Origin: JACDER01 sp963717765
GTDB taxonomy: Bacteria; Actinomycetota; Thermoleophilia; Gaiellales; Gaiellaceae
Direction: 5' to 3'
Assembly: GCA_963717765.1 (NCBI GenBank)
Contig: CAVQWX010000004.1
Coordinates: 475,298 to 539,297, forward strand
Length of the DNA stretch: 64,000 nucleotides
Below are positions 23,294 to 32,083 of the stretch, piece by piece. A program made the translations under genes and the position numbers. Numbering within the stretch: the first letter of the stretch is position 1; every line of letters begins with the position of its first letter. The notes beneath the pieces were generated by a model. That model saw nothing but the letters and a program-made list of their open reading frames with translations. It searched no databases and was not told where the DNA came from.

Positions 23294-24115
23294 ATGGACG
23301 GCAAGGCGCTTGCCGCGCGCGTGCGCGAGCAGGTGGCCGAGGACGTGCGCCGGCTCGGCGGCGTGGGCCTCGCCACCGTCCTCGTCGGCGACGATCCGGC
23401 CTCCGACATCTACATCACGCTCAAGCAGAAGGCTGCCCGCGAGGCCGGCATCACCGCGGTGGACAAGCGGCTCGCCGCGGACATTTCCCAGGAGGAGCTC
23501 CTCGCCGTCGTGGCCGAGCTGAATGCCGACGACGAGATCGACGGCCTGCTCGTCCAGTCGCCGCTTCCGCCGCAGCTGGACGAGACGGCGACCATCGAGG
23601 CGGTCGACCCGGCCAAGGACGTGGACGGCCTCCACCCGGTCAGCGCCGGACTGCTCGCGCTCGGACGGCCGCGCCTCGTGGGAGCGACGCCGCTCGGGAT
23701 CATGCGCCTGCTCGAGGAGTACGGCATCGACCCGGAGGGGAAGCGCGCAGTCGTCGTCGGCCGCTCGAACATCGTCGGCAAGCCGGTCGCGCAGCTCCTG
23801 CTCCAGGCGAACGCGACCGTCACGATTTGCCACTCGCGTACCACCGACCTCGCGCGGGAGACACTCGCCGCCGACATCCTCGTAGCCGCAACGGGCGTCC
23901 TCCACCTGATCTCGGCGGACATGGTCAAGGAGGGCTCGACCGTGATCGACGTCGGGATGAACCGCACCGACGAGGGGCTGTTCGGCGACGTCGAGGCGCG
24001 AGCGATCGAGCGCGCCGCCTACATGACGCCCGTGCCGGGCGGCGTCGGGCCGATGACTATCGCGATGGTGTTGCAGAACGCAGTTCGCGCCGCGCGCCTC
24101 CGGCGTGACGGCTGA
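23294..24115 (+). CDS. folD: Bifunctional methylenetetrahydrofolate dehydrogenase/cyclohydrolase
   Basis: 273 residues. The catalytic Tyr-Lys region ASDIYITLKQKAA, the DGLLVQSPLP motif and the Rossmann segment VVVGRSNIVGKPVAQLL are present, with TPVPGGVGPMTIAM at the end. The enzyme interconverts methylene-, methenyl- and formyl-tetrahydrofolate in the cytoplasm. ATG 23294 gives the usual length; TTG 23279 overlapping the upstream stop (TTGA) would add five residues. It probably shares the transcript of the diiron gene. Confidence 0.95.
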   Translation: MDGKALAARVREQVAEDVRRLGGVGLATVLVGDDPASDIYITLKQKAAREAGITAVDKRLAADISQEELLAVVAELNADDEIDGLLVQSPLPPQLDETATIEAVDPAKDVDGLHPVSAGLLALGRPRLVGATPLGIMRLLEEYGIDPEGKRAVVVGRSNIVGKPVAQLLLQANATVTICHSRTTDLARETLAADILVAATGVLHLISADMVKEGSTVIDVGMNRTDEGLFGDVEARAIERAAYMTPVPGGVGPMTIAMVLQNAVRAARLRRDG

Positions 24116-24198
24116 TAGCTGTTATGGTGATTTCGGTAACTGTAAGTGTCGGCGGCTCGGTGCCCGGGCCGTCGTTGTTGTAGCAAGGAGGGTTTTTT

Positions 24199-24399
24199 TT
24201 GGCTCAGGGCACCGTGAAGTGGTTCTCGAACGAGAAGGGCTACGGTTTCATCGAGCGCGAGGGTGAGGACGACGTGTTCGTCCATTTCACCGCGATCGCC
24301 GGTGAGGGCTACAAGTCTCTGACCGAAGGCCAGCGGGTCGAGTTCGACGTCGTGGAGGGCACCAAGGGCCTCCAGGCGGCGAACGTCCAGCCGGTCTAG
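24199..24399 (+). CDS. Cold-shock protein (CspA family)
   Basis: 66 residues, a single OB-fold cold-shock domain. RNP1 is KGYGFI and RNP2 is VFVHF. It starts MAQGTVKWFSNEKG and binds single-stranded RNA/DNA as an RNA chaperone. The start is TTG, drawn from the end of an eight-T run right after a strong AAGGAGG site, so the ribosome site decides the start. The 5' untranslated region after folD is about 80 bp. Two GC-rich hairpins follow the stop. Confidence 0.97.
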   Translation: MAQGTVKWFSNEKGYGFIEREGEDDVFVHFTAIAGEGYKSLTEGQRVEFDVVEGTKGLQAANVQPV

Positions 24400-24421
24400 G
24401 GTCTCTCGCGAGACAATGTGA

Positions 24422-24447
24422 GCGAAGGGCCCGCGAGGGCCCTTCGC
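24422..24447 (+). terminator. Hairpin after the cold-shock gene
   Basis: A perfect 11-bp stem GCGAAGGGCCC / GGGCCCTTCGC closes on a GCGA tetraloop. There is no T run, so it may be a stabilising or Rho-assisted 3' end. Confidence 0.6.
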
Positions 24448-24451
24448 AGTT

Positions 24452-24478
24452 AACGGGGGAAACCAGGTTTCCCCCGTT
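24452..24478. terminator. Second hairpin, near-perfect 13-bp palindrome
   Basis: AACGGGGGAAACC and GGTTTCCCCCGTT flank a single central base. A loose T-rich stretch (TTCTTTT) follows within 10 bp, so it may terminate cold-shock mRNA. Confidence 0.6.
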
Positions 24479-24602
24479 GGCCCCCTTCTTTTGCGTTTGA
24501 GGCAAGGCCGGCGGAGGTGCGGCTAACGCCGGGCGAAGCCCGGCTTCGCCGGTCACCGGTGCGAGCCCAAGATTGTTTCGATGCTTCTGGAAGGATGAAC
24601 GC

Positions 24603-24884
24603 ATGGCGATAACAGGAGACGAAGTGCTGCACGTCGCGCGGCTCGCGCGGCTCGCGCTTACGGAGGACGAGATCGCGAAGTTCCAGGAGCAGCTCTCGGC
24701 GATCCTGGAGGCCGTCGGAAAGGTCTCCGAGCTCGACCTGTCCGGGGTCGAGCCGACGGCGCATCCGCTCGACCTCTCCAACGTGTGGGCCGAGGACGAG
24801 GTTCGGCCCTCGCTCCCGCTGGAGGAGGCGCTCGAAAACGCGCCCGACCGCGAGGACGGCTACTTCCGGGTGCCCGCGGCATGA
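24603..24884 (+). CDS. gatC: Aspartyl/glutamyl-tRNA amidotransferase subunit C
   Basis: 93 residues. The typical GatC start is ITGDEVLHVARLARLALTEDE; LDLSGVEPTAHPLDL and LENAPDREDGYFRVP are also diagnostic. It stabilises the GatCAB complex that transamidates Glu-tRNA-Gln or Asp-tRNA-Asn. GGAAGGA precedes the ATG by a short spacing. The stop overlaps gatA (ATGA). Confidence 0.95.
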   Translation: MAITGDEVLHVARLARLALTEDEIAKFQEQLSAILEAVGKVSELDLSGVEPTAHPLDLSNVWAEDEVRPSLPLEEALENAPDREDGYFRVPAA

Positions 24885-26290
24885 TCGACACGCTCCGGAT
24901 GTCCGCGAAGGAGGTCAACGACCTTCTCGAAACGGGAGAGGCCTCCTCGGACGAGATCTTCGCCGCGTACCGGGCCGCGATCGACGAGCGCGACCCGGAG
25001 CTGAACTGCTTCCTCCGCGTGTGCGACGACTCGCCCGGAGAAGGCGTGCCGATCGCGTTCAAGGACGTGATCTCGACGCGCGGCGTCGAGACGACCGCCG
25101 GCTCCAAGATCCTCGAGGGCTTCAAGCCGGTCTACGACGCGACGGTCGCCGAACGGTGCGCCGCGCGCGGACTGCGCACGATCGGCAAGACGAACATGGA
25201 CGAGTTCGCGATGGGCTCGTCCACCGAGAACTCAGCGTACGGGCCGACGCGAAACCCCTGGGATCCCGGGCGGGTCCCGGGTGGCTCGTCGGGAGGCTCG
25301 GCGGCGGCCGTCGCGGCCGGCCTGGCGCCGTGGGCGCTCGGCTCGGACACGGGCGGCTCCGTGAAGCAGCCCGCCGCGCTCTGCGGCGTCGTCGGCCTGC
25401 GCCCGACGTACGGGACCGTCTCGCGCTACGGCATCGTCGCCTTCGCCTCCAGCCTCGACCAGATCGGCCCGATCGCGAAGACGGTCGGCGACTGCGCGTT
25501 CCTCTACTCGGTGGTGGCCGGCCGTGACCCGAACGACACCACCACGGTCGACCTCCCGCATCCGGTCGAGATTCCGGAGACGGAGAACCTGCGCGGCCTG
25601 CGCGTCGGCGTCCCGAAGGAGCTGAACGAGGCGGAGGGGATCGAGCCGGGTGTCTCCGAATCGGTGAACGCGGCGATCGAGCTCTGCCGCGAGCTCGGCG
25701 CGGAGGTGGGGGAGTGCCAGCTCCCGCGCTCGGTCGAGTTCGGGCTGCCCTGCTACTACCTGATCGCTCCGTCGGAAGCCTCCTCGAACCTGGCTCGCTA
25801 CGACGGCGTCCGCTACGGGCTGCGAGTCTCGCCGGACGGGATCCGCGAGCTGTACGAGCAGACCCGCGACACCGGGTTCGGGGACGAGCCCAAGCGGCGG
25901 ATCATGCTCGGCACGTACGCCCTGTCGTCCGGGTACTACGACGCGTACTACGCCCAGGCGCAGAAGGTGCGCACGGTCATCCGGCAGGAGTTCGCCGCCG
26001 CACTCGGGCGCTTCGACGTGCTCGTCTCGCCGACGTCGCCGACGGTCGCGTTCCCGCTCGGCGCCAAGACCGAAAACCCGCTCGCGATGTACCTGTCCGA
26101 CGTGCTCGCGATCCCGCCCAACATGGCCGGGCTGCCGGGGCTGTCCATTCCGTGCGGCCTGTCCGAGGGGCTGCCGGTGGGACTCCAGCTGATCGGGCAG
26201 CAGTTCTCCGAGAACGTGCTCTTCCGCGCCGGGCACGCGCTCGAACAGGCGCTCCAGTTCGACTTCGTCCCCCCGAGGCTGGCCGCATGA
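24881..26290 (+). CDS. gatA: Aspartyl/glutamyl-tRNA amidotransferase subunit A
   Basis: 469 residues. The amidase signature is complete: Lys61 in AFKDV, cis-Ser136 in GGSSGGSAAAVAAG and nucleophile Ser160 in GSDTGGSVKQP. It hydrolyses glutamine and passes ammonia to GatB. ATG overlaps gatC, and its stop overlaps gatB (ATGA), so the three are coupled. Confidence 0.97.
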   Translation: MIDTLRMSAKEVNDLLETGEASSDEIFAAYRAAIDERDPELNCFLRVCDDSPGEGVPIAFKDVISTRGVETTAGSKILEGFKPVYDATVAERCAARGLRTIGKTNMDEFAMGSSTENSAYGPTRNPWDPGRVPGGSSGGSAAAVAAGLAPWALGSDTGGSVKQPAALCGVVGLRPTYGTVSRYGIVAFASSLDQIGPIAKTVGDCAFLYSVVAGRDPNDTTTVDLPHPVEIPETENLRGLRVGVPKELNEAEGIEPGVSESVNAAIELCRELGAEVGECQLPRSVEFGLPCYYLIAPSEASSNLARYDGVRYGLRVSPDGIRELYEQTRDTGFGDEPKRRIMLGTYALSSGYYDAYYAQAQKVRTVIRQEFAAALGRFDVLVSPTSPTVAFPLGAKTENPLAMYLSDVLAIPPNMAGLPGLSIPCGLSEGLPVGLQLIGQQFSENVLFRAGHALEQALQFDFVPPRLAA

Positions 26291-27687
26291 GCTGGGAGTC
26301 GGTCATCGGCTGCGAGATCCACGTCCATCTCAAGACGAAGACGAAGATGTTCTGCCGCTGCCCGGTCGGCTTCGGCGCGCCGCCGAACACGCAGACCTGC
26401 CCCGTCTGCCTCGCGCATCCCGGGACCCTCCCGGTGCCGAACGAGAAGGCGATCGAGTGGACGATCAAGCTCGGCCTCGCGCTCGGCTGCGACATCGCCG
26501 ATCACGCCGTCTTCCACCGCAAGAACTATTTCTATCCGGACAACCCCAAGGGCTATCAGATCTCCCAATACGACGAGCCTCTCTGCATAAGCGGTTCTTT
26601 CCTCGTCCCGGGGGCCGATGGGGACACCGAGATCGGGATCGTCCGCGCGCACCTCGAGGAGGACGCGGCCAAGAACGTGCACATGGGCGGCGGCACGGGG
26701 CGCATCCACGGGGCGGACCGGACGCTCGTCGACTTCAACCGCTCCGGCACGCCGCTGGTCGAGATCGTCACCGAGCCGGACCTCCGCTCTGCGGAGCAGA
26801 CGAAGCGCTTCTTGCAGCTGCTGCGCCAGAGCGTGCGGGAGCTGGGCATCTCGGACGCGGAGATGCAGGAGGGCTCGATGCGCTTCGACATCAACGTCTC
26901 CGTCCGGCCCGAGGGCTCGGAGGAGCTGCGCACGCGCACCGAGCTCAAGAACCTCAACTCGTTCAACTTCGCCGCGCAGGGGATCGAGCGCGAGATCGGG
27001 CGGCAGATCGGGATCTACGAGGCGGGCGGGCAGGTCGAGCAGGAGACGCTCCACTTCGTGCCCGGGCAGGAGCACGCGGCGCCGCTGCGTTCGAAGGAGG
27101 AGGCGCAGGACTATCGCTACTTCCCCGAGCCCGACCTCGTCCCCCTCGACCCGCCGGCGGAAATGGTCGAGCGTGCGGGAAGGGAGCTCGGCGAGCTGCC
27201 GAGCGCGCGAATTCGCCGCCTCGAGGCGGAGCTCGACTTCGGGCTCGCCGAGGGTCTCGTGACGAGCGGCCGGGACAGGCTCTACGAGCGGACGCCCGGC
27301 GACCGCCGTCCGGTGGCGAACGTCGTGATGAACGAGCTGGCGGCGGCGGGCGTCGACCCGGCCGCGGTCGACGGCGACGAGCTCGGCAAGCTGATCGAGG
27401 CGCGCGACCGCATCCCGCGCGAGGCCTTCACGAAGGCGCTGGCCGAAAGCGGAGGCGAGGGCTTCGAGGCCGAGCCCTACCTCGGCGAGACGCTCATCGC
27501 CGACGAGGCGGAGCTCGACTCGGTGATCGACCAGGTCCTCGCCGCCAACGTGGAGCAGGCGGCTGCGTACCGCGCTGGCAAGGAGGGGCTGCTCGGCTTC
27601 CTCGTGGGGCAGGTCATGAAGAAGACGCGCGGCAAGGCGAATCCCCGCGTGGTCAACGAACGGCTGCGCGAAAAGCTCAAGGCCTGA
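26287..27687 (+). CDS. gatB: Aspartyl/glutamyl-tRNA amidotransferase subunit B
   Basis: 466 residues. It starts WESVIGCEIHVHLKTKTKMFC, with zinc-site cysteines at FCRCPVGF and TCPVCLAHPG, and has the family segments FYPDNPKGYQISQYD and DFNRSGTPLVEIV. The C-terminal tail domain ends GKANPRVVNERLREKL. GatB phosphorylates mischarged aminoacyl-tRNA and completes amidation. Last gene of gatCAB. Confidence 0.97.
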   Translation: MSWESVIGCEIHVHLKTKTKMFCRCPVGFGAPPNTQTCPVCLAHPGTLPVPNEKAIEWTIKLGLALGCDIADHAVFHRKNYFYPDNPKGYQISQYDEPLCISGSFLVPGADGDTEIGIVRAHLEEDAAKNVHMGGGTGRIHGADRTLVDFNRSGTPLVEIVTEPDLRSAEQTKRFLQLLRQSVRELGISDAEMQEGSMRFDINVSVRPEGSEELRTRTELKNLNSFNFAAQGIEREIGRQIGIYEAGGQVEQETLHFVPGQEHAAPLRSKEEAQDYRYFPEPDLVPLDPPAEMVERAGRELGELPSARIRRLEAELDFGLAEGLVTSGRDRLYERTPGDRRPVANVVMNELAAAGVDPAAVDGDELGKLIEARDRIPREAFTKALAESGGEGFEAEPYLGETLIADEAELDSVIDQVLAANVEQAAAYRAGKEGLLGFLVGQVMKKTRGKANPRVVNERLREKLKA

Positions 27688-27750
27688 GCCGGGCTTCCGA
27701 CGACCGTTTCCACGCTGGAGCCGTTGCTCGACGCGGGCGCTGCATCCTCG

Positions 27751-28129
27751 TACAGGCCGGGTCGTAGCGTCGTCGCGCCCGCTCGTGATCCCTCCCACCG
27801 AGAACGTGCCTGTTCCGTGGAAGACCACGACGAGCGTGAGCGTGACCGTCTCGCCTGCAGTCAAGGTCCCGATATCGCAACCGAGCCCGGCGCACTCACC
27901 TCGCGGCCGAAAGCGAGACCAGATCGATCGCTATGGGAGTGACTTTGGTGGAGACGACGAAAAGCGCTCCTACATCGTGCGCCTCGTTCGGACCATGGTT
28001 CGTGACCTGCACCTTGAAGGTCGCGGGCTGCTCGGCGCTCACTTGCGGAGGGACGTCGGGGACGAGAGCGAGATCCGCGGTTTGAGCGGAGGGCCGACGG
28101 CGGCGATCAAGCTCCCGGCGTTGTTGCAA
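27751..28129 (-). pseudogene. Relic of a DUF11-type repeat protein (frameshifted)
   Basis: Reading the minus strand, one frame gives a DUF11-like half-domain: ADLALVPDVPP, ATFKVQVTNHGPNEAHDVG and IDLVSLSAAR, then a stop near 27896. The rest of the domain (CDIGTLTAGETVTLTLVV, then TGTFSVGGITS) continues in a neighbouring frame, so about one base has been gained or lost. No start, signal peptide or clean end is visible. DUF11 domains normally occur as repeats in secreted or surface proteins. The 550 bp between gatB and the Rpf-like gene otherwise holds nothing I can support. Confidence 0.6.
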
Positions 28130-28237
28130 GGGAGAGTGTCTTCGTCGTCGAGCTCACGCGCATGGCGAGGCGCGCGTCCCCGATCCGCAGATAGCCCTCG
28201 AGGGCGACGCTGGCGATTTCGTGAGCGGCGAGCGCGA

Positions 28238-28762
28238 CTACAGCAGCCCGCACATGCGGGCCGTGTTCGGCCACGGCTGGTAGCCAAGCTCGCGGTATGC
28301 GCGCTCGGCCACCCAGATCTGCTCGAGCGGCGTCCAGTGATTCGCGGTCCCCTTGCTCCTGAGGAGCTCCGGGCCGTACATCTGCTGGAACTCCATGTTC
28401 ATCTGCAGGCCGCCGTAATAGGGCCCGTCGATGAGGCGCCACCCGCCCTCGTAGCCGTGGATGCACATCCACTCGCGATAGCGGGCCGGGTGGGAGGCCC
28501 TATGGCGTGCGGCGGCGGCGCGGTCCCTCCACAGCCGGTTGACCCAACGCCGGTATGCATGGCTCGGGTCGAGATGGCCCTTCCCGGCCGGCGTCGGGCG
28601 CTTGCCCATCAGCTTCTCCCAGCGCCAGGTCTCGTGCCGGTAGGAGCGGGTCGAGGAGACGAGGTAGCCGTCGTAAGGGACCGCGCGCTGCCCCTCCTGC
28701 GCGCCGGCAGAGGGAGCGAACAGGCCCAGAAGGACCAGCAGTATGAGTACGACCGCAGGCAC
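28238..28762 (-). CDS. Secreted Rpf/transglycosylase-like protein
   Basis: 174 residues. A signal peptide (VVLILLVLLGLFAPSAGAQ) precedes a basic linker. The C-terminal 80 residues resemble the resuscitation-promoting-factor fold: MCIHGYEGGW with the catalytic-type Glu, then GPYYGGLQMNMEFQQMYG, WTPLEQIWVAERAY and GYQPWPNTARMC. Rpf enzymes cleave peptidoglycan outside the cell. Two Cys at the ends of the domain could form the family disulfide. The GTG start is the best fit for the signal peptide. Substrate cleavage is inferred from the fold motif only. Confidence 0.75.
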   Translation of the reverse strand: MPAVVLILLVLLGLFAPSAGAQEGQRAVPYDGYLVSSTRSYRHETWRWEKLMGKRPTPAGKGHLDPSHAYRRWVNRLWRDRAAAARHRASHPARYREWMCIHGYEGGWRLIDGPYYGGLQMNMEFQQMYGPELLRSKGTANHWTPLEQIWVAERAYRELGYQPWPNTARMCGLL

Positions 28763-28877
28763 AAGGATGCGTGATTGCCACAGTTACGACCGCCCAAACT
28801 TCGTGACCCCCGTCGGTGGGCAGCCGAATCAGCGGTCGATGGTAGCCACGCGTTCCGGGCTCAATGCAAGGGAACTG

Positions 28878-29534
28878 TTAGTTCTCGCAGCCGACTCCGT
28901 CGTGGTCGCCGTCGAAATGGTGCGGGTCCGGCGGCAGCACCTTGAAATGCTTGTACGGGATGTCCGCGCAGTCCAGGTCGGGCGGCGGAGGCGGGATGCA
29001 GACGGTCGGGTAAGCCGGGTCGCACTTGCGGTGCGGGAGATGGCCGACGTGCTCGGGCCGAGTCGTCGCCGGCCCGTACGGGTTCCACACCGCGTTGCAC
29101 GCTCCCCACAGACCTCGCTTTTCGGCCCGCGCGCGGCGCGCGGCGGCGAGGAGCCGCGAGGCGTAGCGCCCGCGGTCGCCGCCGTAGAACCACACCGTGG
29201 CGTCGCCCTGTTCCACCAGCCGCAGGTTGACGTTGATCCCGCGGTGGAAGACGTAGCGCAGCAGGCGCCCGTAGCGGTCGATCGAGTCGAGCTTCGGGTC
29301 GGCCTCGAGCCCCACGCGCGCGCCCGCGGGCACGAGCTTGCGCAGATCCTTGGCCGCGCGCCGGGAGTAGCACTCGCCCGTCCCGACCTCCGGCGTGTCG
29401 ATCTGGACGAGGCGGACATGCGGCCCGTCCCGGAGCGCGATCGTGTCGCCGTCGACGACGTACGAGACGGTGGCCGATCCGGATCCGGTGACCGCGAGGA
29501 CGCCGGCCGCAGCGAACATGCCCAATCTGGACAT
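28878..29534 (-). CDS. Secreted thermonuclease-like (SNase) protein with excalibur domain
   Basis: 218 residues. A short N-terminal hydrophobic segment is followed by a staphylococcal nuclease domain: VSYVVDGDTIALRDG, VRLVQIDTPEVG and YGRLLRYVF. A proline-rich linker leads to a C-terminal excalibur calcium-binding motif (LDCADI ... DGDHDGVGCEN). The combination is common in secreted bacterial nucleases. ATG 29534 is used; the open frame upstream is antisense to the acylase gene. The secretion signal is weakish but plausible. Confidence 0.82.
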   Translation of the reverse strand: MSRLGMFAAAGVLAVTGSGSATVSYVVDGDTIALRDGPHVRLVQIDTPEVGTGECYSRRAAKDLRKLVPAGARVGLEADPKLDSIDRYGRLLRYVFHRGINVNLRLVEQGDATVWFYGGDRGRYASRLLAAARRARAEKRGLWGACNAVWNPYGPATTRPEHVGHLPHRKCDPAYPTVCIPPPPPDLDCADIPYKHFKVLPPDPHHFDGDHDGVGCEN

Positions 29535-29591
29535 GTCCCAAGGGTCGCAGTGTTCGCGACGACCGGCAAGTTGTAGGCTCGCACCCTTCCG

Positions 29592-32037
29592 GTGAAGCTG
29601 CGTCCGCTCCTCATCTCCGTCACGCTGGTTGCGCTCCTCGTGCCGGCGCTCGTATCCGCATCCTCGAGCGCGAAGAAGCCGCGGGACTTCGCGTCGACGG
29701 CGCTCAACGTCCTCCCGCCGGGCGAGAGCGCCGACAGCGGCCCGAACTCGACCGACCAGCTCGCCCTCTACGACGGGTTGACGCCGCTCTGGAATGCGGT
29801 CAGCCCGACGAACGTGCACCGCTTCTTCAAGCCCGAGACGTTCGGCCTGCAGGGCAAGGCGCAGCGAGTCGAGGACACCGGCCGGAAAGGGCTGAAGATC
29901 GTCCGCGACAAGTGGGACGTCGCCCACATCACCGGCAAGACGCGCGCGGACGTGATGTTCGGCTCGGGATTCGTCACCGCCGAGGACCGCAACCTGCTCA
30001 TGCAACTCGTCCGGGGGCCCTCCCGCATCGCCGCCCTGGACGTGCCCGGCCTGGACGCGTTCAGCCTGGCCCTGTCCGGTCGGATCTTCATCCCCAGCCG
30101 GCAGGCGGAGGATTTCCTCGCCTCGCAGTACAAGGTCCTCGAGGACGCGGGGGCCAAGGGACGCAGGATCATCGCGGACATCGACGCATTCGTCGCCGGC
30201 GTGAACGCCTACATCCAGAAGAGCGGCCTACAGATCCCGCCCTGGAACCGGAACGACTTCGTCGCCTCGGCGGCGCTGATCGGCGGGATCTTCGGGGTCG
30301 CGGGCGGGGACGAGACGCGGCGCGCGGAGTTCCTGGACGCGTTGGAGAAGAAGATGGGCCCGGCCGAGGGACGCCAGGTCTGGGACCGTCTGCGCCAGGT
30401 CAAGGACCCGGATTCGCCGGTCTCCGTGCCGGGCACGTTCTCGTACGGCGAGGCGTCCGGCTCGGCCATGCCCGGAAACGCAGTGGTGGACGACGGGAGC
30501 TTCCAGCCGTTCGAGCCGGGCGGGCCGAAGCTCGCCAAGCACCGCCCGCTGAGCATGAGCAACGCGCTGCTCGTCGGAGCGAAGAAGTCGATCACGAAGC
30601 ACCCGATCTTCGTAGCCGGCCCGCAGGTGGGCTACTACTGGCCCGAGTTCCTGCTCGAGCTCGACATGCACGGCGGCGGGATCGACACGCGCGGGGCCTC
30701 CTTCCCGGGCATCGGCTACGTCGTCGTCGGGCGAGGCAAGGACTACGCCTGGAGTGCCATGTCGTCCCACTCGGACGTCGTCGACTCGTTCGTCGAGACG
30801 CTGTGCGGCGGGGACGATCTGCACTACCTGTACAAGGGCGAGTGCCGCGCCATGGGGACGTTCGACGCAGGCCTCCTCAAGGGCCGGGACGGCACTCCCG
30901 ACCAGCAGCTGGTCTTCCACACGACCGTGCACGGCCCGGTAATCGGCTACGCGACCGTGGGCGGGACGAAGGTGGCGATCTCGCACGAGCGCGCCACGTA
31001 CGGCCGCGAGCTGGCCAGCGCCCTGGCCTTCGCCGACCTGGACACGAACAAGGTGACCTCGGCGAAGAGCTTCTTCCAGGCGATGAACCAGGAGGAGTTC
31101 TCCTTCAACTGGGTGTACGCGGACAACCGCGACATCGCGTACTTCTCCGCCGGCCGGCTGCCGAAGCGTGCGCCCGGCGTGGACATCGGCCTTCCGACGA
31201 TCGGCACAGGGAACTACGACTGGCAGGGCTTCGAGCCGCTGGCCGCGCACGCCCGCGGCATGAATCCGGCCGGCGGGCTACATCCTCGGCTGGAACAACC
31301 GTCCGGCGAAGGACTACTCGGCGCCCGACGACGAGTGGTCGTGGGGCTCGGTACAGCGGGTGCAGCTCCTGCAGGCCGCCCTCGCGCGGTACAAGAAGCA
31401 GAACGTCGCCAGCACCGTCGGCGCGATGAACCAGGCCGCGACGCAGGACCTCCGAACCGTGCTCGTGTGGCCCACGATCAGGGCGATGCTCGAGCACCAA
31501 ACTCACCCTCCGATCGTGACCGGGCGTGACACGCAGATGATCGCGATCGTGGACGCGTGGCTGAACCGCGGCGCGAGCCGGCTGGACGGCGACCAGGACG
31601 GCAAGATCGACGACCCGGGCGCCGCGGTCATGGACGCCGCGTGGCCGTATCTCGCGGACGCCGTCATGTCCCCGCGGCTCGGCCCGCTGACCGATGGCCT
31701 CGCGGACCTCATCCCACGCAGCGACAATCCCAGCAGTCACGGCTCGTCCTTCGACTCCGGGTGGTACGGGTACGTGAAAGACGACCTCTCCGCGTCGACT
31801 CCCTTCTACTGCGGTGCCGGCGTCCAGTCGGCATGCGCGTCGTCGTTGTGGGCCGCGATCGACCAGGCGGGCGACCAGCTGCAGGCCGCACAGGGATCGA
31901 ATCCGGGAGCCTGGCGCGCGGACGCGACCGCCGAGCGGATCCGCTTCGTCCCAGGCCTGCTGGGCAAGACGATGCGCTGGACTAACCGGCCCACCTTCCA
32001 GCAGGTCATCAGCTTCTCGCGCCATCGTCCGCGCTAG
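29592..32037 (+). pseudogene. Penicillin acylase family protein, interrupted by a +1 frameshift
   Basis: Signal peptide and the N-terminal nucleophile hydrolase fold are clear. The beta-chain nucleophile is Ser323 in SMSNALLVG, and matching alpha-chain features include HITGKTRADVMFGSGFVTAEDRN. At 31275-31277 a GGG run carries one extra G. The first frame ends in nonsense after HARGMNPAGG, while the +1 frame resumes at YILGWNNRPAKDYSAPDDEW and runs to 32037. Removing one G restores about 814 residues. A homopolymer insertion points to sequencing error or a recent lesion, since both halves look intact. Such enzymes hydrolyse amides, including beta-lactam side chains or acyl-homoserine lactones. 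Confidence 0.85.
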
Positions 32038-32083
32038 CGAACACCTCGAACGCCGCCCGCCGCCTCCGTTAGGCTCGACCCAC

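Noticed and set aside
25948..27864. 638-residue minus-strand frame opposite gatB
   Set aside because: A shadow of gatB caused by GC-rich codon structure, apart from the DUF11 relic beyond 27751.
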